Source: an uncultured Bacilli bacterium
Lineage (GTDB): Bacteria > Bacillota_I > Bacilli_A > RF39 > UBA660
Length of the DNA: 11,510 bases
Assembly: GCA_947623855.1 (NCBI GenBank)
Contig: CANQHW010000027.1
Coordinates: 1 to 11,510 of the forward strand
Direction of reading: 5' to 3'
Made by a program: the position numbers and the translations under genes. Positions 1 through 6,612 of this stretch are shown here, piece after piece (position 1 is the first letter of the stretch; every line of letters begins with the position of its first letter). The notes below the pieces were generated by a model. That model was not told the origin of the DNA. It was given only the letters and a program-made list of their open reading frames with translations, and ran no database searches.

Positions 1-38
1 AATAATTAACGTCTTTCTTCATTTGTTTTACATTTGAT

Positions 39-67
39 ATTATAAAGCATTAAATGAGATTTGTAAA
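39..67 (-). promoter_or_regulatory. Sigma-70/SigA-type promoter reading out of the left edge
   Basis: On the minus strand there is a -35 box TTTACA (67-62), a 17-base spacer and a perfect -10 box TATAAT (44-39). The match and spacing are near consensus for the housekeeping sigma factor. Transcription would begin near position 32 and leave the window, so the gene served is not visible. An ATG at 22-20 opens a frame (MKKDVNY) but has no clear Shine-Dalgarno sequence, so it may not be the real start. The promoter suggests the radical SAM gene is the last gene of its operon. Confidence 0.6.
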
Positions 68-99
68 TATTTATTTTGCTAATTATTGATTGTTATTCT

Positions 100-124
100 A
101 GATATTTTGTTAATATCTTTTTTT
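100..124 (+). terminator. Weak hairpin with T7 run on the plus strand
   Basis: AGATATT (100-106) and AATATCT (112-118) can form a 7-bp stem around a TTGTT loop, and T's run to 124. On the plus strand this has intrinsic-terminator layout, but only one pair is G-C, so the stem is weak. No plus-strand gene is seen upstream in the window. On the minus strand the same hairpin follows the radical SAM stop codon but lacks a downstream T run. It may be a poor terminator or chance in AT-rich DNA. Confidence 0.25.
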
Positions 125-162
125 CGATTTATTTAATCTGCTAACGCTAAAATATTAATAAT

Positions 163-1158
163 TTAATGGATATCACAGCCAATATCTTTATGATTTAAAC
201 CTTTATATAAAGCATAAGTTAAACACTTTAATCCCCCATGACACATCTCGGCATGTTCACAATCTAAACAATCATCAGGAATCTTTTTCTTTCTTAATTC
301 TTTTAATATTTTGTTATTTTTATATAAATCTAACATATTTTTATCAAATAAATTACCTACTACAATGGGCATTCTCCGACATGGTACTAAATCCCCATTT
401 TCCATCACAGTTAATAAAGTATCTCCCGCCGTACAGCCATAAGCAAAATCATTCGTCATTTGAAATTGTAGTGCTCGATACATGGAAATAGTTGTATGAT
501 TATTTTTAATATTTTTTAATTTATTTCTTTCTTTATTCATTATTGCTAAGTATTCTCTTGTTTGTTCTAAATTTAAAGCAAGGTCTTTATCTTCCGAATC
601 TCCTAAAGGAATATATCTATCAGACCACACATTATTAACCCCATATCTTCTCGCATATTTAACGACTTTGGGAAACTCTTGATAATTTAATTTCGTTGCC
701 GTAAAAGAAAGAGATGTAAAAATATCTTGTTTTCTTAAATTTTTAATCCCCTCCGCAATTTTCTTATAAGTTCCCTTACCCCGTATATAATCGTTAGTTT
801 TCCGTCCCCCTTCTAAACTAACTTGAACATAATAAGGATCATAACTTTTTATTTTTTTGGCAATTTCTTTCGTTATTAAAGTCCCATTAGTTAAAACTGA
901 AAAAGTAATTAAATCATGATCTTCTTTTATTAAATCTAATATTTTAAAAAAGTATGGATTACACAATGGTTCTCCCCCTGTAATATTTATATGTCCTTTC
1001 ATCTTTAAACTTTTTAATAATTCTTTATATTGCTTATATATCTTAACTAACTTATCATATGGTAATTGAATTGGTTTATGTTTTTCTTGATAACAATGTA
1101 AACATTTTAAATTACAAGTTTCACTTAAATGCCATTGTAATACAAATCTTTTTACCAA
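163..1158 (-). CDS. Radical SAM/SPASM enzyme, probable maturase of the Cys-rich DUF2207 tail
   Basis: Predicted cytosolic radical SAM enzyme of 331 aa, read from a TTG start at 1158. The N-terminal Q-W-H-L-S-E-T followed by C15-x3-C19-x2-C22 is the [4Fe-4S]/SAM site, and TGGEP (60-64) is the SAM-contacting strand. The C-terminal SPASM domain carries seven cysteines (242, 260, 297, 300, 306, 312, 328), enough for two auxiliary clusters, so it looks complete. SPASM enzymes of this kind make thioether or other cross-links in peptides. The upstream gene's product ends in six cysteines, making it the obvious candidate substrate; this is inference. An ATG at 1227 would add 23 Trp/Phe/Leu/Arg-rich residues that are just the neighbour's Gly/Cys repeat read out of frame, so I reject it. 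The TTG start overlaps the DUF2207 stop and is preceded by GGTGGTGGTGGA, suggesting coupled translation. The family call is firm, the substrate is not. Confidence 0.88.
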   Translation of the reverse strand: MVKRFVLQWHLSETCNLKCLHCYQEKHKPIQLPYDKLVKIYKQYKELLKSLKMKGHINITGGEPLCNPYFFKILDLIKEDHDLITFSVLTNGTLITKEIAKKIKSYDPYYVQVSLEGGRKTNDYIRGKGTYKKIAEGIKNLRKQDIFTSLSFTATKLNYQEFPKVVKYARRYGVNNVWSDRYIPLGDSEDKDLALNLEQTREYLAIMNKERNKLKNIKNNHTTISMYRALQFQMTNDFAYGCTAGDTLLTVMENGDLVPCRRMPIVVGNLFDKNMLDLYKNNKILKELRKKKIPDDCLDCEHAEMCHGGLKCLTYALYKGLNHKDIGCDIH

Positions 1159-3323
1159 GATCCACCACCACCGCAGGAAGAACAACCGCCCCCACAAGAT
1201 GAACAACCGCCGCCACAGGAAGAACATCCTCCACTAGAAGAACTAGATGATACTGGAAAATATACATTATCATATAAACTATAATAAGCCAAATCACTAC
1301 CATAATCAAATGTTCCCATATCTACTTCTGGCATTGGTATATCTTCAAATTTCTTAATCCACTTCTTTGAAATATTCATTGCATAAGTATATGGTAAAAT
1401 ATCATAGAAGTAATTAGGATTTTGAGAAACTAAAGCTTCTAATCGCTCTTTTTCCGCAATCATTAAGAAATTTCTAAAACCTTTAATCCTTGCCGTAATA
1501 TATTCGCCATATTCCGTTTTCCTTTTCATAAATATGGTAAAGAATAAATTTATAAAATTACATAAGAATGCTAAATAATAAAGAATACTCCACGCGGGAT
1601 CTAAATCTTCTACTATGATATATGAAACTAAACTTAAGGCTAAAATTATAACATTTATCAAAATCGCTTTACCCATTTGTTTTGTAGCATAACTATCATG
1701 AACTTTATCTTTAAAACTACTTTTTAATTCGGCATCTACTTCCCCAAAAGCTTTATAGAAAGTTTGATGTTCACTTAAAATTATAACATCCCCTACTTCA
1801 AACAATCTATCATAAACAATTTTTTCTAAAGATGATAATACTGCTAACTTAGCAATTTCTTTATTATATTTTTCCATATCTATTTCATATTGTTTTACTT
1901 CTTTTTCATAAAGAGCTTTTCTTTCGGCTAATTCTTGTTCTCTTGTTTCAAGATTGTCACTAACAATTTCAATATAACCCCCATTTACTAATCTATCTTT
2001 AACTTCTAAAAATTTATCTATATTAATATCTACTATTTTAGTATCTTCCTTTTTAAATAAATATTTCATCATCATAGTTTCTACTCTATTTAAATTATCA
2101 TCACTATCTTTTAACTTCTTAATCTCTATTTGGCGTTTTGCTAAAGTATTATCAAATTCTTTAACAGCAAGAGGTTTAGGTATTAAATTCGTAATTTGAA
2201 TCTTATTATCTTGATCTTTTAAATCATCAATTTTTATATATCTTTTACTTGCTAACTCAATAATTAGTGCTATAGTAAGTTTCTTGCTAGTTTGATTTTT
2301 ATTATATACATAACCTACTTCTGCCGCACTTAAATTATCTGGTGGATAAAACTCTACGGTTTCTACTCTTTTTGGATGATCTTTTCCAAATCTAAGCCAT
2401 TTATAAATTGTCCATCCGGTTAAGATAAAGATAATCATTGAAATGAGAAATGAAGCCCATCCGTAATTCCAACTACCACCCACAAAATATCCCTCTGGTA
2501 ATTCAATATCTAAAGTTAAAGATTTTTCTAGTTTTTGATAATGCGTACTAAAATTATCGTAATCACAAGTTCCATCGGCTTTTCTATTATAATCCTCATT
2601 ACAATAAGATGCTAATTGTTTTTGATAATTTTTGGTTGCATTAAAAGATGCAGACAAAGTATTACCACTTACATAGTAATCAACAACATCGGTAACGTTA
2701 TTTTTTCTAAGTTTATCCGTAAAAAAGTTGATATTATACCCTTCAATATTTTTAGGCATTGTAACACTTATAGAAGCATTTTTAATTTCTGTTCCCCAGT
2801 AATCACCAAAGGCATGGAATATTAGTTCATCAAATCCTTTATATGGATCTTTTCCCATATCATAAGTATACTTAATTACATAAGTTTTTTCCCCATATCC
2901 TACCGTCTCACTAGCACTTCCAATTTTAATTCTTTCTTTTTTCTTAACCGTATCGATGCTGTATGGTTCGCCTACGGCTTCATAATTAGATATATTCGCT
3001 TTTCTTTTGACCGTTTTGCCATCTTGCCCTGTATATTGTAACCATATAGGAGTAAATTTATATATGCCATGATGATATGCTTCATACCAATCTACCGTAA
3101 TATTTTCGGTAACATCGATCTTATTATCTTCTTTAACGTCTAAGGCTACATTATAAGCGGAAATCGTAAATCCATCGGCTAACTTCGTTCCATCATTATC
3201 TCCGTTAAGGTTACCCACAAAACCATTAATTAGCGAAATAAACATAATAACTAAGCAACCATAAATAAAAAATTTATATAATCGCCCAATAAAAGAAAAT
3301 ATTGCAGTTAATACTTTTGACAT
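1152..3323 (-). CDS. DUF2207 family membrane protein with a six-cysteine CSSCGGG C-terminal tail
   Basis: Membrane protein of 723 aa. Layout: signal-anchor TM (about 15-35); extracellular beta-rich DUF2207 domain (about 48-285, with the D-W-Y-E-A-Y-H-H-G-I-Y region); TM (about 288-308) followed by basic K-W-L-R-F-G-K-D-H-P-K-R; a cytosolic region (310-550) with a Lys/Glu-rich probable coiled coil at 455-495; a TM hairpin (about 552-572 and 577-598); and a basic cytosolic tail. Positive-inside logic puts the C-terminus in the cytosol. The tail is a Ser run followed by three CSSCGGG heptads and GSW, with cysteines at 700, 703, 707, 710, 714 and 717. DUF2207 and TPM-type proteins often end in Gly/Ser-GSW; the regular cysteines are unusual. 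The ATG shares its A with the LemA stop (TAATG), with GAGGT upstream. LemA and DUF2207 neighbours are a recurrent pairing of unknown function. The flanking radical SAM gene suggests that the tail is modified. Confidence 0.88.
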   Translation of the reverse strand: MSKVLTAIFSFIGRLYKFFIYGCLVIMFISLINGFVGNLNGDNDGTKLADGFTISAYNVALDVKEDNKIDVTENITVDWYEAYHHGIYKFTPIWLQYTGQDGKTVKRKANISNYEAVGEPYSIDTVKKKERIKIGSASETVGYGEKTYVIKYTYDMGKDPYKGFDELIFHAFGDYWGTEIKNASISVTMPKNIEGYNINFFTDKLRKNNVTDVVDYYVSGNTLSASFNATKNYQKQLASYCNEDYNRKADGTCDYDNFSTHYQKLEKSLTLDIELPEGYFVGGSWNYGWASFLISMIIFILTGWTIYKWLRFGKDHPKRVETVEFYPPDNLSAAEVGYVYNKNQTSKKLTIALIIELASKRYIKIDDLKDQDNKIQITNLIPKPLAVKEFDNTLAKRQIEIKKLKDSDDNLNRVETMMMKYLFKKEDTKIVDINIDKFLEVKDRLVNGGYIEIVSDNLETREQELAERKALYEKEVKQYEIDMEKYNKEIAKLAVLSSLEKIVYDRLFEVGDVIILSEHQTFYKAFGEVDAELKSSFKDKVHDSYATKQMGKAILINVIILALSLVSYIIVEDLDPAWSILYYLAFLCNFINLFFTIFMKRKTEYGEYITARIKGFRNFLMIAEKERLEALVSQNPNYFYDILPYTYAMNISKKWIKKFEDIPMPEVDMGTFDYGSDLAYYSLYDNVYFPVSSSSSSGGCSSCGGGCSSCGGGCSSCGGGGSW
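1161..1172 (-). promoter_or_regulatory. G-rich putative ribosome binding site inside the DUF2207 Gly codons
   Basis: GGTGGTGGTGGA encodes the last four glycines of the DUF2207 protein and lies 2-13 bases before the proposed TTG start at 1158. Its GGTGG stretches can pair partly with the 16S rRNA tail. It supports the TTG start and coupling to translation of the upstream gene, but it is not a canonical AGGAGG. Confidence 0.4.
1164..1226 (-). repeat. Three 21-base repeats encoding CSSCGGG heptads
   Basis: Three in-frame 21-base units encode C-S-S-C-G-G-G at residues 700-720 of the DUF2207 protein. The copies use different synonymous codons (for example TCT TCC, TCA TCT for Ser-Ser, and TGT or TGC for Cys), which suggests the amino-acid pattern is kept by selection and is not a fresh duplication. 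The spacing is C-x2-C-x3-C-x2-C-x3-C-x2-C. Confidence 0.9.
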
Positions 3324-3880
3324 TATATTTTTACCTCAACATTTGCTCTTTCTTCTTCATTTATTTGAAACATTAACTTAGTTTTATATCCAAACATTTT
3401 AGCGACAATATTACTTGGGATCATTTCTACTTTATTATTATATATTCTAACTACGGCATTATAATATTTTCTGGCTTGGGCAATTTCATCTTCAATTTTT
3501 TGTAAAGATTTCTGTAAATCTAAGAAGTTTTCATTTGCTTTTAAATCAGGATAAGTTTCAGCTAATGCCATTAATTTAGAAATACCCCCTACTATTTGTT
3601 CATTAGTTTTAATTTTTTCTTCATCGGTTAATTCATCATAAGATTGGATACTATTTCTAAACTTTACTACTTCATTTAAAGTATCTTTTTCATGTTTTGC
3701 ATAACCTTTTACCGTCTCCACAATATTTGGAATTAAATCCCATCTTTTCTTTAAATATACATCCATCGTTGCAAATCCTTCTTTAGTTTCATTATTTAAT
3801 TTAATTAATTTATTATAAGTTAATAAAATATATAATACACCAATTATTATAAATGCTATAATAATCATTAAAATATCCAT
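3323..3880 (-). CDS. lemA: LemA family protein
   Basis: LemA family protein of 185 aa, the usual family length. One N-terminal TM helix (about 3-21) is followed by a long helical domain with family hallmarks: K-K-R-W-D-L-I-P-N (44-52), the Y-P-D-L-K-A-N-E-N-F segment (110-119), a Q-A-R-K-Y-Y-N-A-V-V-R-I-Y-N-N block (135-149) and I-P-S-N-I-V-A-K-M-F-G (154-164). I chose the ATG at 3880 because AAAGGAAAG lies just upstream. A more distant ATG at 3925 would add 15 residues read through a hairpin and has no good ribosome site. LemA proteins are widespread in bacteria, their function is poorly defined, and they often sit beside DUF2207 or TPM-domain membrane proteins, as here. The stop overlaps the next start by one base (TAATG), so the two are probably translated together and may form a membrane complex. 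Confidence 0.93.
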   Translation of the reverse strand: MDILMIIIAFIIIGVLYILLTYNKLIKLNNETKEGFATMDVYLKKRWDLIPNIVETVKGYAKHEKDTLNEVVKFRNSIQSYDELTDEEKIKTNEQIVGGISKLMALAETYPDLKANENFLDLQKSLQKIEDEIAQARKYYNAVVRIYNNKVEMIPSNIVAKMFGYKTKLMFQINEEERANVEVKI

Positions 3881-3902
3881 AATTATCTTTCCTTTACCTA
3901 TT

Positions 3903-3923
3903 AAAAAAGGGATTTTATATCCC
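3903..3923 (-). terminator. Weak intrinsic terminator or attenuator before lemA
   Basis: On the minus strand GGGAT (3923-3919), loop ATAAA and ATCCC (3913-3909) are followed by T6 (3908-3903). The stem has 5 bp, three of them G-C. It lies in the 50-base gap between the lipoprotein stop and the lemA start, the largest gap in the run. It could reduce rather than stop read-through; no convincing separate promoter for lemA is visible. Confidence 0.4.
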
Positions 3924-3930
3924 AATAATT

Positions 3931-4479
3931 TTAATTTACTCTACCACTTGCAAAAGTACACTCATTAGTTCTGCTTGAGAATGAACCAGTTAAATAACTA
4001 CCATCACTAGAAACCCAAGTATATTTAGTAGATGAACTACTTTTTTCTGTAATAACGCCATCTACGTTTCCTATATAACTTTTAAAGTCATTATAAGTTA
4101 TACCTTCTTTTATTTTAGATTGTAATTCATCATATCTAGAAAAATTAACTTTTGAATTAGCAATTGAATTTCTATCAAAATCAACTGTTATTGTTCCTTT
4201 ATCACTATTATAGTAAGCTACTTTTATACCCTCATCTTCAGAAATTTTCCAATAATATATATCATATTTTTCGTCAGTTAATTCACCTTCGAAACCCATA
4301 ATTTTATTTATTTCTTCAACCGTGTTTTCTACTTTAATTTGTTTGATACACTCAGTAGCATGACAATTTCCTTTTATTTTGCTAGAATTTCCCCCATTTG
4401 TAGACACATTATTTCCACATCCAGTTAAACATAATAACATTACTATTGCTGTAGTATATATTCTTAATCTTTTTTTCAT
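3931..4479 (-). CDS. Lipoprotein with two BLIP/DUF3862-like repeats
   Basis: Predicted lipoprotein of 182 aa. The N-terminus is a lipoprotein signal: M-K-K-R-L-R, a hydrophobic stretch, then lipobox L-T-G-C with lipid-bearing Cys21. A Ser/Asn/Gly linker follows, then two similar modules at about 50-101 and 124-181. Each has a short helix with a G-F-E-G or I-G-N-V-D-G turn, then strands with Y-Y-W-K or Y-T-W-V and a final beta strand. This layout resembles the small domains of beta-lactamase inhibitor protein-like (BLIP/DUF3862, SmpA/BamE-like) proteins, which often bind other proteins. That assignment is by pattern only. I chose the ATG at 4479 because GGAGG sits five bases before it; the ATG at 4491 overlaps this ribosome site. 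It starts 15 bases after the preceding stop. Cys39, Cys44 and Cys174 are free for other roles. Confidence 0.8.
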   Translation of the reverse strand: MKKRLRIYTTAIVMLLCLTGCGNNVSTNGGNSSKIKGNCHATECIKQIKVENTVEEINKIMGFEGELTDEKYDIYYWKISEDEGIKVAYYNSDKGTITVDFDRNSIANSKVNFSRYDELQSKIKEGITYNDFKSYIGNVDGVITEKSSSSTKYTWVSSDGSYLTGSFSSRTNECTFASGRVN

Positions 4480-4484
4480 ATTTT

Positions 4485-4489
4485 CCTCC
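4485..4489 (-). promoter_or_regulatory. GGAGG ribosome binding site that decides the lipoprotein start
   Basis: GGAGG followed by AAAAT and ATG (4479). The in-frame ATG at 4491 overlaps this element and would have to ignore it, so the downstream ATG is the likely start. Confidence 0.7.
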
Positions 4490-4494
4490 ATAAT

Positions 4495-4944
4495 TTATTT
4501 ATTCCCAAATATTAAAATTAATTGTAATATAAGCATTACAATAGCCATTCCTGCAAGAATTCCATTAAGTATTTTTCCTGCAATCGCCATTTTTTTACTC
4601 GCCATTTCACCTTTTTGAGCAAATACAAATCCTGCTGCTGCAATCAATATTGCAATATAAAAAGATAACCCTATAAACCAATACCATATAAGACCAATAA
4701 TTGGGATTACTATTGATAATATCGCCCATATTTTCATATTTGGATTTACTGCTTTATTTATATAAGTTTGATTTGGTTGCTCAATATTATTAGAAGATTG
4801 CATACTTGCACTTTGTTGTGGTTGTTGTTCCATTTGATTATTTATAGGTTGTGGTGTTTGATCGGCATTTTCCAATCTCATTCCACACTTACTACAAAAC
4901 ATTCCTCCATCATTATTTTGTGCCCCACAATTTGGACAAAACAT
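4495..4944 (-). CDS. Zinc-ribbon protein with Q-rich linker and C-terminal membrane helices
   Basis: 149 aa. The N-terminal zinc ribbon has C3-x2-C6 and C17-x2-C20 with the M-F-C-P-N-C-G start typical of the bacterial zinc_ribbon_2 type. A Gln/Asn/Pro-rich linker (about 27-62) follows, then hydrophobic segments at about 71-91, 93-109 and 125-146. Between the last two lies a Gly/Lys/Ala-rich stretch (K-G-E-M-A-S-K-K-M-A-I-A-G-K) reminiscent of small DUF4190-type membrane domains. The ribbon should be cytosolic. Function is unknown. The same N-terminal plan occurs in two larger neighbours at 5665-6591 and 9980-11242, so this may be a small partner in the same complex. An AAGGAG ribosome site lies upstream of the ATG. 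Confidence 0.82.
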   Translation of the reverse strand: MFCPNCGAQNNDGGMFCSKCGMRLENADQTPQPINNQMEQQPQQSASMQSSNNIEQPNQTYINKAVNPNMKIWAILSIVIPIIGLIWYWFIGLSFYIAILIAAAGFVFAQKGEMASKKMAIAGKILNGILAGMAIVMLILQLILIFGNK

Positions 4945-4982
4945 AAACTCACTACTCCTTCCTTTATCTATAATTTATTAAA

Positions 4983-5651
4983 CTACATATGAGTATTAAT
5001 AATATTTATTAAATCCTTTAACTGATTATAGGATTTTTCTATATTAACATTTTTATTATACTTTACTCTATCTTTTCTTAAAACTTTATAATCACAATTA
5101 ACTATAATTGAATGTTTTTTTTCAATTATACTATGTACTTTTAAAATTTCTATTACTTCTCCCCCAGTAATATTTGGAGCTTCTTCTACCATCTTGGCTA
5201 CTATCTCTGGATGACTCATATATTGTGCTGATCTATCCATAGAATAAAATTGTGCAACTGCTCCAACAGTACCTCCTAAATTTCTTCCTAAATTATTACT
5301 ATTATTAGCTAATTGGTCAATCAATCTACCAGCAGACATTCCACTAATAAGTAATCCTTGTCCATTATTTACTGTCATTGCTCTAAATATTCTATTATCA
5401 TCGGTTGTTGCCCAACCAATCAATCTTGCTCTTAATCTAAGTCCCAAAATAATTCCATAACAAGCAATCCCTATTATTAAAACAAGCACTTCTAACAAAA
5501 TTAAAGCTATAGAACCTGGCATCAGAAAGGAAGTAATTAATACTGCCGTAAGAAAGATAATTGTAATTAAAACTAATGGCAAAATCGGCAATTTATTCCC
5601 GTTTTGTTGTGCCATATCTTTTGAATAACAAAATACTCTATTTACTTTCAT
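4983..5651 (-). CDS. Unrecognised two-TM membrane protein
   Basis: 222 aa; I do not recognise the family. Two hydrophobic helices (about 21-43 and 47-70) form a hairpin, with a basic R-L-R-A-R just after the second, so both ends are probably cytosolic. The remaining 150 residues are soluble: a Gly/Asn-rich middle (about 95-130, with N-N-G-Q-G and N-L-G-R-N-L-G-G) and a mixed C-terminal part with strand-like (V-I-E-I-L, S-I-I-V-N-C) and basic segments. No catalytic motif is visible. A strong AGGAGGT ribosome site (5657-5663) sits six bases before the ATG, and the upstream stop is 13 bases away, so it is cotranscribed with the zinc-ribbon genes on both sides. Length, codon use and the ribosome site make it a real gene. 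Confidence 0.75.
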   Translation of the reverse strand: MKVNRVFCYSKDMAQQNGNKLPILPLVLITIIFLTAVLITSFLMPGSIALILLEVLVLIIGIACYGIILGLRLRARLIGWATTDDNRIFRAMTVNNGQGLLISGMSAGRLIDQLANNSNNLGRNLGGTVGAVAQFYSMDRSAQYMSHPEIVAKMVEEAPNITGGEVIEILKVHSIIEKKHSIIVNCDYKVLRKDRVKYNKNVNIEKSYNQLKDLINIINTHM

Positions 5652-5664
5652 AATTTACCTCCTA

Positions 5665-6591
5665 TTATTTAGCTAAATCATTAAATATACTAAAATCAAG
5701 TGTGTTATCTGGAGCAATACTATTAGATGCAGAAGTTTGTTCAAATGAATTTATAATAGGTGCGATTGTTTCTAGTAATTTATAATCTATTTCATTTTCT
5801 TGATTATATGCTGTTACCCCTATGTAATACATTGAGTTAGCTTTAGTTAATGCCGCAATAAAATTTTCTCCACCAAAAGAAATCTCCATGGTTATAAATT
5901 CAACCCCACCAAGAATTTTTTCCGTAGCTTCAGTACAAGTATATCCTTTTTGTCGCAATGCAATTGGGAATTGGTTCTTGTTATTTTTTAATTGTGTAAA
6001 ACTCCCTTGTTCTAACTCTAATTCTGTAATCCAAGTTCCTTCTTCATCACCTATAGATAATATTCCACTTTTTTCTTCATAAACTAAGTTATCAGGAATG
6101 CTCAAGGTAAAACCTTTAAAATTCACTTTATAATATGTAGACGTAGTATTAGTGGTTCCTGAAACACTAGGTAAACCTTCGTTAACTGAACTTCCATTAT
6201 TAGTTCCTTCATTAGATTTATTATTATCTTTGCCTTTAAACATAGAAACCATTATAACTATAGCAAAAATGACAACTACTACTACAACACCAATAATAAT
6301 ATATTTTAAATTTTCATTTGATTTAGGTGGTTGATAATTAGGATTGGAATTATACCCATTTGCCCATGCTGGTTGATTATAATTTTGTTGTGGTTGTTGA
6401 TATGTTTGTTGGGCTACTTGATTATTCATTGGTTGTTGATCTACTGTATTATTAACTGGTTGTTGATTCAGCGGATTATTAATTGGTTGTTGAACATTAA
6501 CTTGTTCATTTTGAGCATTTACTGCTGCTCCACAGTTTTTGCAGAATTGATCGTTCTCTGATAATGGAGAACCACATTTTTTACAATTCAT
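5665..6591 (-). CDS. Zinc-ribbon, Q/N-rich linker, single-TM protein with extracellular beta-rich domain
   Basis: 308 aa. Cytosolic zinc ribbon (C3, C6, C17, C20), then a Gln/Asn/Pro-rich linker (about 26-95) with 9-residue tandem repeats, a Val/Ile-rich TM helix (about 96-117) followed by K-G-K-D, a Gly/Ser/Thr/Asn-rich spacer (about 120-152), and an extracellular domain at about 153-284. That domain begins Y-K-V-N-F-K-G-F-T-L-S-I-P-D-N and has a strand/helix order resembling the Mog1/PsbP or DUF1795-type fold; similar units appear in the neighbouring 545-aa protein. The layout of cytosolic ribbon, TM and outer domain recalls Staphylococcus aureus TcaA and Bacillus YvbJ, without clear homology in the outer part. 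GAGGG lies six bases before the ATG. Role unknown; possibly a cell-surface sensor or scaffold. Confidence 0.82.
   Translation of the reverse strand: MNCKKCGSPLSENDQFCKNCGAAVNAQNEQVNVQQPINNPLNQQPVNNTVDQQPMNNQVAQQTYQQPQQNYNQPAWANGYNSNPNYQPPKSNENLKYIIIGVVVVVVIFAIVIMVSMFKGKDNNKSNEGTNNGSSVNEGLPSVSGTTNTTSTYYKVNFKGFTLSIPDNLVYEEKSGILSIGDEEGTWITELELEQGSFTQLKNNKNQFPIALRQKGYTCTEATEKILGGVEFITMEISFGGENFIAALTKANSMYYIGVTAYNQENEIDYKLLETIAPIINSFEQTSASNSIAPDNTLDFSIFNDLAK
6412..6492 (-). repeat. Three degenerate 27-base repeats in the Q/N-rich linker
   Basis: Residues 34-60 of the zinc-ribbon protein read as three 9-residue units of form QQP[I/V/M]NNxxx, each encoded by about 27 bases rich in TTGTTG on the plus strand. 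A fourth, decayed unit (QQTYQQPQQ) follows. This is low-complexity linker sequence between the ribbon and the membrane, prone to length change by slippage or unequal recombination. Confidence 0.75.
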
Positions 6592-6612
6592 TTTATTCCC
6601 TCTTTTCTTATA

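Noticed and set aside
1159..1227. ATG at 1227 as start of the radical SAM gene, adding 23 residues
   Set aside because: The added residues (Trp/Phe/Leu/Arg-rich) are the Gly/Cys repeat read in another frame. The enzyme family normally begins only a few residues before the Q-W-H segment, and a TTG with a G-rich upstream stretch is available.
2616..2825. Open frame on the plus strand inside the DUF2207 gene
   Set aside because: It is antisense to a well-supported gene, has no recognisable domain and no ribosome site, and arises from low stop density.
3914..3919. TATAAA as -10 box of a separate lemA promoter
   Set aside because: It is part of the hairpin loop and stem, and the -35 position (AGAGTA) is unlike consensus.
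3881..3925. ATG at 3925 as start of LemA
   Set aside because: It would lie across the terminator-like hairpin and lacks a ribosome site, while the ATG at 3880 has AAAGGAAAG and gives the normal LemA length.
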